A DNA stretch of 37,435 bases from Candidatus Aminicenantota bacterium (GTDB lineage: Bacteria > Acidobacteriota > Aminicenantia > Aminicenantales > Aminicenantaceae). Location: positions 1 through 37,435 of the forward strand of contig DRHQ01000010.1 of the NCBI GenBank assembly GCA_011049545.1, given 5' to 3'. Positions 26,289 to 33,761 of the stretch are shown in pieces (position 1 is the stretch's first letter; every line of letters begins with the position of its first letter). The translations under genes were made by a program, and so were the position numbers. The notes beneath the pieces were generated by a model, which worked only from the letters and a program-made list of their open reading frames with translations, was not told the DNA's origin and ran no database searches.

Positions 26289-26948
26289 TTAGATTGTAAA
26301 TATTAGCTGGCTCTCTTGCTTTTTATCTATTTTTGCATAGTGATCAAAAAAATTAAGCATTTCAGTGAGACTCTTGCCAGCCTTCATTTTCTCTCTTACT
26401 TTTTTTTCTATTATTTGAATATTTTGAGCTGTATCTAATATTTCAGCTGCCTCTTTTTCACTCATGACAATTATTCCGTCATCATCGCCAATAATGATAT
26501 CCCCTTTTGAAACAGATACGCCGCCGCAATTTACTTTCTCTTGTACGGGAAAAATATTAGAAGATGTTCCTACCCTAGGAGTGATATACCTGGAGTAAAC
26601 AGGAAAATTAATATTGCGTATTCCTTTCATATCGCGGCAAGCGCCATCTACGACTATCCCTGCCAGCTTTTTCCTTTGAGCTTCAAATGCGAATAATTCA
26701 CCTACACAAGCTACCTTATCTCCTTCTGCATCAATTACCAAAACCTCATCTTCGCCTGAATCATGTAGAGCCTTGAGTACTGAAAGAAAATCGCGTTTAC
26801 AATGAACGGTTCGGGCGATACCTATCATTTTTATACCCTGATTAATAGGCCGTATTTCAGGATCCATTACCCTCAACTTTTCATTTACGTCATAAATACA
26901 AGCTGTATCCAAGTTAGTTAATCTTTCTTTTATTTTTTTAAAATCCAT
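26289..26948 (-). CDS. RraA family protein (aldolase / dimethylmenaquinone methyltransferase-like)
   Basis: A 219-residue member of the RraA-like superfamily. Members include 4-hydroxy-4-methyl-2-oxoglutarate aldolase and the RNase E inhibitor RraA; many are mis-named as methyltransferases. Features: TACIYDVNEKLRVMDPEI near the start, the central GELFAFEAQRKKLAGIVVDGACRDM with the Arg-Asp signature of the aldolase active site, and KGDIIIGDDDGIIVM. A basic helical tail (EKKVREKMKAGKSLTEML) is typical of the aldolase branch. GGAGG lies just before the ATG. Aldolase activity is favoured over RraA function because there is no RNase E context, but this is not decided. Confidence 0.85.
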   Translation of the reverse strand: MDFKKIKERLTNLDTACIYDVNEKLRVMDPEIRPINQGIKMIGIARTVHCKRDFLSVLKALHDSGEDEVLVIDAEGDKVACVGELFAFEAQRKKLAGIVVDGACRDMKGIRNINFPVYSRYITPRVGTSSNIFPVQEKVNCGGVSVSKGDIIIGDDDGIIVMSEKEAAEILDTAQNIQIIEKKVREKMKAGKSLTEMLNFFDHYAKIDKKQESQLIFTI

Positions 26949-27263
26949 GGTCCCTCCTTAGGATTTGATTTTTTTCGGTTTTATAATACCTCGTTCCTGA
27001 CATAAAATTGCAGTTATTTTTATATATGTTATTGTGGCGCCGAAAACAAGTAAATTTTGTTAGTAAATATTTTGCACTTGATACTAATTTAAGTAAATGT
27101 ATAATAGAGAAGAAAATAAATAAGTTCAGCATTTATTTTTTTTGATTAACCTGGATTATTCACGAGCTAATTGGCTTAATAAATAATTTAAACTAAAAAT
27201 GTTCTCTAGCCTGGATTATTCATAAAAAATGCCGATTAATATAGATAGCTTCTTTTCGAATAA
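26949..27263. other. Gene-free AT-rich gap with two dispersed repeats
   Basis: No convincing gene. It holds two copies of the TTAACCTGGATTATTCA motif, at 27146-27162 and 27207-27223, in the same orientation and 61 bases apart. A truncated gene begins right after it. Confidence 0.6.
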
Positions 27264-27497
27264 GTATTTATCAATGCAGGATCTGAAGCGGGCGTTCAAG
27301 TCGGTGATGTTTTTTATATCTATTCAGAAGGTGAAGCATTAATCGATCCAGATACGGGAATATCTCTGGGATCTATTGAATCAAAAATTGGCAAAATTGA
27401 AGTAACTAACAATAATCTAGGCAATGGCAAAGCATCTCAATGTATTATCCAAGAAGGAGAAGGATTTAAGAAAGGCGACCTGGTTCGCATCAAGTAA
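27264..27497 (+). pseudogene. 3' remnant of a CsgG/FlgT-C-like gene
   Basis: In one frame, directly after a TAA at 27261-27263, reads VFINAGSEAGVQVGDVFYIY, then LIDPDTGISLGSIESKIGKI and a C-terminal GFKKGDLVRIK before TAA at 27495. The AGVQVGDVF, IDP-TG-LG and KKGDLVRI pattern is that of the C-terminal beta-domain that follows CsgG or stands in FlgT-C-type proteins. No start codon with a ribosome binding site exists, and homologous sequence starts abruptly, so the 5' part has been deleted. Only about 77 codons remain. Confidence 0.7.
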
Positions 27498-27686
27498 CCA
27501 GCCGGTTATTGACAATTTTATTTATGCTGGCTAAAGATTAATGTTCAAGATTCAGAGTCATTAAGACTAGCAAAACATTCTGTTACTTTTCTTGCCTATT
27601 ATTCTATGCGATTATCCTAAAAATTATCTTTTCTTCAAAAGACAAAGAAGCTATATACGGCGAAAATTCCATCAAACTACTGGAGA

Positions 27687-28619
27687 TCATTCAATAGGGT
27701 TAAAGGAATATGTCTTTCCCAGGAAGGAAAGGCTTCCATCAGAATCAACAATAATGGCGCCGTAATCCGGGTATTTCTCCATGATTATTTCCGGCTCCTG
27801 GCTTACAAACACGGCCGTTGAGAGAGCATCACAAATAAGGGTCTCAGGCCCGCAGACTGTTACACTCTGCTTGCCTTGAGCAGGGTATCCTGTGCGCGGG
27901 TCAAAAACATGATGGTAGCGAAATCCGTTTTTTACAAAATATCTTTGATAATCACCAGTTGTAGCTGCTCCAAGGTCTGAGATTGATAAAATACCAAGGA
28001 AGCCGCTTTCTCGAGGGTGTTTTAGGCCGATATTCCAGGGTTGATCACTGGGATTGTTTCCCCAGCAGTAAAGGTCGCCTCCAGCATTAATAAAGCCGTT
28101 TGATATTCCCATCCGGACTAAAGATTTTGAAGCAAGGTCTATCCCAAAACCCTTGGCAATAGCTCCCCAATCAAGTCCCACGTCTGGCATAAGGATAAGA
28201 GTCGCATTTCTCTCTTCTATTTTTTCCATCCCGATGAGCTTTAAAGCAGATTTTATTTGCTCCGGAGCTGGCACAACATAGGATTTACTAAAAAATCCCC
28301 AAACCCGGGATAAAGGGGCTACTGTGATATCAAAACATCCGTTGGAGTCTTGATAAACTTTTAAAGCTCTTTGGAAAAGATCTAGAACTAGAGGAGATGA
28401 ATAATCATCAGCTCCAGGTGAAAAAAGGGATTCAATTTCAGAAAATACCCGTTGCACTTCTTCTTGAGCGGATTTAAACGTGGAGGAAGAACAGAAGATA
28501 TTTATCTCACAGATGGTATCAAAAGCAAGGATTGTTGATGTGTGCCACCTCTCCTTTACACCACAACCTGGGAGAAGAATGAGAGAGGCAAGCAGAAGGG
28601 TGCAGAGTTTTCTAGCCAA
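27687..28619 (-). CDS. apbE: FAD:protein FMN transferase (ApbE), lipoprotein
   Basis: Attaches FMN covalently to Thr/Ser of exported flavoproteins, using FAD and Mg2+. The 310 residues begin with a lipoprotein signal (LCTLLLASLILLPGCG). ApbE motifs include AFDTICEINIF, FDITVAPLSRVWGFF, DWGAIAKGFGIDLA, GFINAGGDLYCWG, and the late HHVFDPRTGYPAQG with the metal-site Asp, then CDALSTAVFV. The start is TTG at 28619, overlapping the upstream gene by 8 bases, so translation is coupled to it. Targets are typically NqrC, RnfG or other FMN-binding domain proteins; none is encoded in this window. Confidence 0.93.
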   Translation of the reverse strand: MARKLCTLLLASLILLPGCGVKERWHTSTILAFDTICEINIFCSSSTFKSAQEEVQRVFSEIESLFSPGADDYSSPLVLDLFQRALKVYQDSNGCFDITVAPLSRVWGFFSKSYVVPAPEQIKSALKLIGMEKIEERNATLILMPDVGLDWGAIAKGFGIDLASKSLVRMGISNGFINAGGDLYCWGNNPSDQPWNIGLKHPRESGFLGILSISDLGAATTGDYQRYFVKNGFRYHHVFDPRTGYPAQGKQSVTVCGPETLICDALSTAVFVSQEPEIIMEKYPDYGAIIVDSDGSLSFLGKTYSFNPIE

Positions 28620-29346
28620 TGGATGTATCGATATAACGGGAACCTTTTATTTCTAAGAGAAAATGGTTTGGGACGCAGATAATCCGTTCGCCAGCAAAAG
28701 ATACCGGCGGAGAATGGAGACAGATTTTATGGCGGCAGGAGGATTCTGGAACCCAGGCTTTTCCATCTTTGACTCTGAGAGTTATTTCTCCTCCTCTGGT
28801 TCTGTAAGATTTAGTGACATTTTCTTTTAATGAGATCATCCCGAGTTTGCTTCCTTCTTTATACACAGAAACATATTTTCCAGAGAGGGGATGAGATGGT
28901 GCACTTTTAAATGAAACTGTTGTCAAACAGGAGGAGCGTCGTTGATTTTTATTCATTTCTCTCCAGAGAGAGTAGAGTTTACGAGATCTTATATCCCAAA
29001 TTCTTCCTTCTCTTATTAAAGTGAAAGAAGGCAGAGTTTTTTCGTGAAGAGGGCTGAATGAAAGAGTCAAATCAGCTTGGGCGGGTGCTGGGGTATATGT
29101 TAAGCCTCTCTGAGAGAGAATTCGCCTTAGATCATTCTCATGGGGATGAGAATTGAGAAAGGCAAAGCTGTGTCCGTAGTTTGCGACGTAATCATGCAAT
29201 TCTTCAAGGATTAAAGGTAAGAACTCTTCAGGATTATCTTCTATAAGGTAAAGCTCACAGGCGTTTTTCGTCTTTTTTGCTGCAAGGAATAAAGGTGTGA
29301 GGAAAGGAGTTATAACCACTTTTTTAAAAAATTCACGTCTCTCCAT
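28612..29346 (-). CDS. Tat-signal protein with C-terminal NusG domain II
   Basis: The start at 29346 (MERREFFKKVVITPF) is chosen because AGGAG lies 7 bases before it; an upstream ATG would add 24 residues. The resulting 244-residue protein opens with a twin-arginine motif RREFFK and a hydrophobic stretch. The middle (about 30-150) is not recognised. The last about 85 residues match NusG domain II (DUF1312): SGKYVSVYKEGSKLGMIS, then SSCRHKICLHSPP with a CX4C pair and ERIICVPNHFLLEI. NusG-II proteins often neighbour ApbE in anaerobes; the 8-base overlap with apbE supports a shared function in flavinylation or redox of exported proteins (inference). Confidence 0.8.
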   Translation of the reverse strand: MERREFFKKVVITPFLTPLFLAAKKTKNACELYLIEDNPEEFLPLILEELHDYVANYGHSFAFLNSHPHENDLRRILSQRGLTYTPAPAQADLTLSFSPLHEKTLPSFTLIREGRIWDIRSRKLYSLWREMNKNQRRSSCLTTVSFKSAPSHPLSGKYVSVYKEGSKLGMISLKENVTKSYRTRGGEITLRVKDGKAWVPESSCRHKICLHSPPVSFAGERIICVPNHFLLEIKGSRYIDTSIG

Positions 29347-29434
29347 TGCCATCTCCTTCTTTATTATCTTAATAAACTCAACGCTAAGAATTCTTATCAA
29401 ATTTTCATAAAAAGTCAAATAAAATTGATTTAAA

Positions 29435-29554
29435 TTGGGGCCAGACCTTTCAAACTTTTACAACTTGGATATTTTGAAGTAACCTTATAAAGAACTGCGC
29501 CTTGAAACAAACTCCAAATAAAAAAAATATAAAAGTTTGAAAGGCCTGCCCCAA
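29435..29554. mobile_element. 120-bp MITE-like inverted-repeat element
   Basis: Begins TTGGGGCCAGACCTTTCAAA and ends with the near-perfect inverse (TTTGAAAGGCCTGCCCCAA); arms of about 26 bases differ by one mismatch and one extra base. About 70 AT-rich bases lie between. No target duplication is obvious. It sits between divergent genes, in a gap (29347-29785) that otherwise holds only the repeat at 29596. Confidence 0.7.
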
Positions 29555-29595
29555 AGTATTGACACGCCCTCTAAATCTGTATATTTTAATTCTGA

Positions 29596-29613
29596 TTAAC
29601 CTGAATTATTCAT
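29596..29613 (+). repeat. TTAACCTGAATTATTCAT dispersed motif
   Basis: Member of the family seen at 798, 25680, 27146 and 27207. Confidence 0.6.
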
Positions 29614-29785
29614 GAAACAGCATATTTTAAAAGGGACTCCGGGATACCAAGAGGATTCAAGGAAGGAATAATATGGGATTATTTTATTATTCTGTATTAT
29701 ATTTTAATAGAGCAATATCTTGTATCTGTGAATGATTAATAGAAAAACCTATGATTTTCAATCCAAAATGTAAGGTAGGGGAAAG

Positions 29786-30310
29786 ATGCTGAAAAAAACA
29801 CTATTCTTTCTGGCTTTATGTCCAACCCAATTGCCTAAATATACTACGACTCAATTAACTTCTCTTGTCGTCTTGAGGATTCTGATCGGTTGGCATTTTC
29901 TTTATGAGGGCATCGTTAAAGTGCTTAATCCTTATTGGTCCTCGGCGGCGTTTCTTCTCGAGACAAAAGGGATATTTTCAGGCCTGGCTACATCGATAGT
30001 GGCAAGTCCTGCAGCCTTAGGAATAATTGACTTTTTAAATATGTGGGGATTGATTGTTATTGGATTGGGATTGATAGCAGGATGCTTGACTCGCATTGCA
30101 AGTATTTCCGGAATCGCTCTTTTATTTTTCTATTATGTTTTTAACCCTCCGCTTATCGGGTATACATACTCAACTCCTGTCGAAGGAAGCTATCTAATCG
30201 TTAACAAGAACTTGATAGAGATGTGTGCCTTGTTTGTACTGACAATATTTCCTACAGGAACAACCGTCGGATTAGACAGGTTGATTTTTTTAAAAAAGAA
30301 ACCTGAGTAA
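29786..30310 (+). CDS. DoxX family membrane protein
   Basis: A 174-residue protein with four or five membrane segments. The DoxX signature lies at about residues 29-45 (VVLRILIGWHFLYEGIVKVLNP), followed by a segment ending in SSAAFLLETKGIFSG and then LGLIAGCLTRIASISGIALLFFYY. It is longer than the DoxX protein at 4679 and has a periplasmic loop YTYSTPVEGSYLIVNKN typical of the DoxX proteins found beside Gfo/Idh/MocA oxidoreductases. The oxidoreductase gene begins 35 bases downstream, supporting a shared operon. AGGGGAAAG precedes the ATG. Exact function unknown. Confidence 0.87.
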   Translation: MLKKTLFFLALCPTQLPKYTTTQLTSLVVLRILIGWHFLYEGIVKVLNPYWSSAAFLLETKGIFSGLATSIVASPAALGIIDFLNMWGLIVIGLGLIAGCLTRIASISGIALLFFYYVFNPPLIGYTYSTPVEGSYLIVNKNLIEMCALFVLTIFPTGTTVGLDRLIFLKKKPE

Positions 30311-30345
30311 CAAATTCTGAAAATATTTTTTTTGGAGGAATTCGA

Positions 30346-32127
30346 ATGAACCAGAAAAAAAATAAAAAATCCTCTGATAAGCCGGGCAAAAAGTCTGCCA
30401 AAAAGAAAAAGTTAACTGGTAAGATAAGCAAAAAACCCGCCAAAAAAGAAAAATTAATAGATAAGATAAGCAAAAAGCTCGCTAAAAAAGAAGAACAAAT
30501 TAGTCTGGGGAAGGAAAAGACTTTCAAAATAGAAAAAGCAAATGGTATGGCGGACGAAAAGCCCACCAAAAAAGAAGACGTGAATCTCGAGCGCAGGGAT
30601 ATTCTCAAAGGACTAGCGACAATTCCCGTGTTTGGCCCGTTTTTATACGCCTTTTTAAAAAAGAAACTATCGGATGATTTCAAAAGAAAAGAGATCCTTG
30701 CGGAACTGGGTATAAGCAAGAAAGCACCCGCAGTTCTTCCCAAAACCGATCTGAAAAAACCCAGGGAACTCATAAGGCTGGGAATCATCGGTTTCGGAGG
30801 CCGGGGCGAAGCCCTCGTTCATGCTGCAGGCTTTGCTCATCCTGACTGGATAGAGAGAAAAAAGAAACAAGCTAAAGACAACAAACTGAATAAAGGCTTA
30901 GAAACTTTTTTAGCCCAGGAGGATTTGAATATAGCCCTGACCGGAGTCTGCGATGTGTTCGATGTAAGAGCAGAGAGAGGTATCGCTGCTTCCAAAAATG
31001 ATATCAGGCCAGGTGGAGGCTCTGGATTATTAAAGGGAGCAAGACGTTATATTAACTACCAGGATCTGATCCAGAGCAATGATGTTGACGCTGTGATCAT
31101 TGCAACTCCTGACCACTGGCATGCTCAGATGACGATCGATGCCGTTAACGCAGGAAAACATGTTTACTGTGAGAAGTGCATGACCAGGACTATTGATGAA
31201 ACATTTAAAATCACTGAGGCCGTGAAAAACACTGGCAGGGTTTTCCAGTTAGGACATCAGGGTCGACAGCAGGATAGCTATATCAAAGCCAAGCAAATTG
31301 CGGAGAAGAATATTCTCGGAAAAATCACCCTTGTGGAGACAACGACAAACCGCAACTCTCCTGACGGAGCCTGGGTTCATGAAATTCACGACGAAGGAAG
31401 TCCTGAAACAATCGACTGGGAGCAGTTTCAAGGAGCCGCGCCCAACAAAGCGCCCTTCAGTCTGGAACGGTTTTTCCGCTGGCCCTGCTGGTTTGATTAC
31501 GGAACAGGTCTCTCCGGTAATCTGTTATCGCATGAATATGATGCTGTTAATCAGATCCTGGAGCTTGGCATTCCTAAATCAGTAGTGGCTTCTGGCGGGA
31601 TCTATTTTTTTCAAGACGGTCGTGATGTTCCTGATGTATTCCAGGCTGTGTATGAATATCCTGACAGGGATTTGACGTTTATCTACAGCGCAACACTCGC
31701 CAGCGGCAGAAAACGCGGGAAAATATTTATGGGCCATGACGCTTCAATGGAGGTCGGTTCCAGCCTGACAGTCACAGCTGACTGGGAATCGACACGGTAT
31801 AAAGAAAAAATTATGAACAATATCATAAACACCTCATTGCCGCTATTCACTTACCAACCTGGATTAAAAGACATTGACACAGTCACTTCGGCAACAGAAA
31901 GATATTTTGCTACTCGAGGACTAATGTACACTCTTAGGGGAGGGAGGAGAGTTAATACAACTCATCTCCATATCAAAGAATGGCTTGACTGTATCAGGAA
32001 TGGCGGGCAAACGAGCTGCAATATAGACCGCGGCTTCGAAGAAGCGATAACATGCCACATGGCAACTATTTCCTATCTGGAAGGACGCAAAGTAGAATGG
32101 GACCCATTGGACAAGAAAATCGTTTAA
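30346..32127 (+). CDS. Gfo/Idh/MocA family oxidoreductase with Lys-rich N-terminus and Tat-like motif
   Basis: A 593-residue NAD(P)-dependent oxidoreductase of the sugar-dehydrogenase-like Gfo/Idh/MocA family. The first about 80 residues are lysine-rich with a 14-residue repeat (GKISKKPAKKEKLI, DKISKKLAKKEE; 42-bp unit at DNA level). Next comes a Tat-like ERRDILKGLATIPVFGPF at about 83-100, then the Rossmann motif GIIGFGGRGE at about 146. The catalytic EKP motif reads EKC (E276, K277, C278). A C-terminal alpha/beta domain follows with HEYDAVNQIL and HLHIKEWLDCIRNG. GGAGG precedes the ATG at 30346, so the lysine-rich part is truly coded. Substrate unknown, perhaps a sugar or polyol. Confidence 0.88.
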   Translation: MNQKKNKKSSDKPGKKSAKKKKLTGKISKKPAKKEKLIDKISKKLAKKEEQISLGKEKTFKIEKANGMADEKPTKKEDVNLERRDILKGLATIPVFGPFLYAFLKKKLSDDFKRKEILAELGISKKAPAVLPKTDLKKPRELIRLGIIGFGGRGEALVHAAGFAHPDWIERKKKQAKDNKLNKGLETFLAQEDLNIALTGVCDVFDVRAERGIAASKNDIRPGGGSGLLKGARRYINYQDLIQSNDVDAVIIATPDHWHAQMTIDAVNAGKHVYCEKCMTRTIDETFKITEAVKNTGRVFQLGHQGRQQDSYIKAKQIAEKNILGKITLVETTTNRNSPDGAWVHEIHDEGSPETIDWEQFQGAAPNKAPFSLERFFRWPCWFDYGTGLSGNLLSHEYDAVNQILELGIPKSVVASGGIYFFQDGRDVPDVFQAVYEYPDRDLTFIYSATLASGRKRGKIFMGHDASMEVGSSLTVTADWESTRYKEKIMNNIINTSLPLFTYQPGLKDIDTVTSATERYFATRGLMYTLRGGRRVNTTHLHIKEWLDCIRNGGQTSCNIDRGFEEAITCHMATISYLEGRKVEWDPLDKKIV

Positions 32128-32144
32128 AATTTATGTAAATCATC

Positions 32145-32765
32145 ATGATCAATATTGAACGTGCTATTGAAGACATAGGCCGGCTCAAAAAATATCAAAA
32201 AGATGAACTGCTTTTTAGTGCTCAACAAAAAGCTGATGGTTTGTACTATGTCCAGTCTGGAGAAATTCGTGTTTTTAAAATGGATGAGCAGGGAAGGGAA
32301 GTCGAAGTCGTTCGGCTTGAGGCTGGTGATTTTTTAGGAGAAGCTATATTGTTTGTATCTGCAGTATTCCCGTTTTTTGCCCAAGCAGTAAAGGATTCGC
32401 AGGTTTTGTTTTTTGATAAGAATAGAATCTTCAAAAAAATAGACGAAGAACCTTCAATAGCTAAATTCTTTTTAAACCTACTGGCCAGAAAATGCCTAAT
32501 ATTAAATAGAAGAATAGAAACTCTTGGGCTTCAAACAGTAAAAAAGAGGCTGATAAAATATCTGCTTTTAAATTGCTCAGGTGAGAAGCAATGTACGGTT
32601 GAATTAAGAACAAAAAAAGTAGAATTAGCAAAAATACTGGGCACAATCAGCGAAACACTATCAAGAAATCTTAAGCAGATACAGGATGAAGGCTTTATTG
32701 AAGTAGAAGGTAACAAGATTCATATAAAGGACTGCTCAAAACTACGATTAGAATTATTATCCTAA
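32145..32765 (+). CDS. Crp/Fnr family transcription regulator
   Basis: A 206-residue regulator with an N-terminal cyclic-nucleotide-binding-type beta-roll (about 15-110; LYYVQSGEIRVFKMDEQGREVEVVRLEAGDFLGE), a dimerisation helix and a C-terminal winged helix-turn-helix (about 150-200; VELAKILGTISETLSRNLKQIQDEGFIEVEG). It has no N-terminal Cys cluster like Fnr, so it is unlikely to hold an Fnr-type Fe-S cluster; a heme or other ligand remains possible. It starts 17 bases after the oxidoreductase gene. A perfect TTGAC-N4-GTCAA palindrome lies 45 bases past its stop and before the ferredoxin-like gene, so that gene is its likely target (inference). Confidence 0.9.
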   Translation: MINIERAIEDIGRLKKYQKDELLFSAQQKADGLYYVQSGEIRVFKMDEQGREVEVVRLEAGDFLGEAILFVSAVFPFFAQAVKDSQVLFFDKNRIFKKIDEEPSIAKFFLNLLARKCLILNRRIETLGLQTVKKRLIKYLLLNCSGEKQCTVELRTKKVELAKILGTISETLSRNLKQIQDEGFIEVEGNKIHIKDCSKLRLELLS

Positions 32766-32810
32766 ACTTCTTTTTACCCAAAAAATCACAGCTCTAAAAA
32801 AAATAATTTC

Positions 32811-32824
32811 TTGACTTAAGTCAA
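32811..32824. promoter_or_regulatory. Crp/Fnr-type operator TTGACTTAAGTCAA
   Basis: A perfect palindrome, 16 bases long including the flanking C and G (32810-32825), in the TTGAC-N4-GTCAA form used by several Crp/Fnr relatives. It lies 132 bases before the ferredoxin-like ATG. A -10-like TATCCT or TATAGA at about 32847-32857 would put the site near -41 to -47, suiting activation. Confidence 0.65.
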
Positions 32825-32879
32825 GGAATTTCTCTTGATTACTGCTTATCCTATAGATGTAAAGGCTTAATTCTCTTGT

Positions 32880-32906
32880 GTAGGGGCTTGATTCATCAAG
32901 CCCACC
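32880..32906. repeat. GGGCTTGAT/ATCAAGCCC palindrome
   Basis: Identical in its core to the copies at 21195 and 21314. It lies between the putative operator and the ferredoxin-like gene, so it would be in the 5' leader of that mRNA. Confidence 0.85.
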
Positions 32907-32956
32907 TTTTCAAGACTATATGTAAAGAGAATCTCAAAACATAAGGAGAGATTAAT

Positions 32957-33760
32957 ATGATAAAGAGAAAAATAATTGAGATCGATAGAGATAAATGCAA
33001 TGGGTGCGGACTATGTACTGAAGCCTGCGCCGAGGGTGCCTTGGTGATGGACGAAGAAAACAAAGCTGTTTTGGCTAAGGAGATTTACTGTGACGGAATG
33101 GGAGTTTGCCTGGATGTCTGTCCTACGGATGCACTTAAAATAATAGAGAAAGAAAGCGAAGAGTATGATTCTGATGCCACTTACGAGCATGTCGTAAAAG
33201 CTCGCGGAAAAGAAGCAGCAGAACATGTTCACGGGATAGATAAAGAAGAGATGAGCGAAGGAAAAAAAGAGAAACCTTTAGCGCCTGATCTTCCTATGGG
33301 TTGTCCGGGCAGTATGGCTCGGGATATCCAGAGAAACCCAGTGTCGAGTGTAAACAATACAGCTGCGAGTGCAGAAACTGCACAATCGGGCCTATCAGAA
33401 TTAAGCCAGTGGCCGATACAGCTTCACCTTGTTTCACCTTATGCTCCTTATTTCAAGGAAAGCGACCTTCTGATTGCGGCCGATTGTACTGCATTTGCCC
33501 TGGGAAGTTTCCACAGTAACCTGTTAAAAGGGAAAAAAATAATAATTGCCTGCCCGAAGCTGGATGACACGACCGGTTATGTTGAGAAGATAGCTGAGAT
33601 TTTAAAAAATAATACTATATTTTCATTGACAGTAGCTATCATGACCGTGCCCTGTTGTGCAGGTTTATACAACATCGTGGAGAAGGCAGTAGAGCTTTCT
33701 GGAGCTAAAATAAACATAAAAAAGACAGTGATCGGTTTAGATGGAGAAGTAAATTCCTAA
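32957..33760 (+). CDS. Ferredoxin-like iron-sulfur protein, 267 aa
   Basis: The N-terminus is a two-cluster ferredoxin fold. The first motif is complete: C14, C17, C20, C24. The second reads C45-X5-C51-X3-C55, so one cluster ligand is missing from the classic spacing, a pattern I also associate with relatives of this family. A linker of about 60 residues contains a CPGS motif (PMGCPGSMA). The C-terminal 125 residues (DLLIAADCTAFALG, KGKKIIIACPKLDD, TVPCCAGLY) have further Cys residues. Such proteins often occur next to Crp/Fnr regulators and hybrid cluster protein genes in anaerobes; no hcp gene is here. AAGGAGA precedes the ATG. It ends one base before the convergent arsC. Confidence 0.85.
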   Translation: MIKRKIIEIDRDKCNGCGLCTEACAEGALVMDEENKAVLAKEIYCDGMGVCLDVCPTDALKIIEKESEEYDSDATYEHVVKARGKEAAEHVHGIDKEEMSEGKKEKPLAPDLPMGCPGSMARDIQRNPVSSVNNTAASAETAQSGLSELSQWPIQLHLVSPYAPYFKESDLLIAADCTAFALGSFHSNLLKGKKIIIACPKLDDTTGYVEKIAEILKNNTIFSLTVAIMTVPCCAGLYNIVEKAVELSGAKINIKKTVIGLDGEVNS

Positions 33761-33761
33761 G

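Noticed and set aside
27229-27342. ATG frame of 37 codons overlapping the CsgG/FlgT-C remnant
   Set aside because: It is out of frame with the recognisable remnant and has no features or ribosome binding site.
30252-30788. Minus-strand frame of about 178 codons over the oxidoreductase start
   Set aside because: It mirrors the lysine-rich repeat as a Phe/Leu/Ser-rich shadow and has no ribosome binding site; the plus-strand gene is clear.
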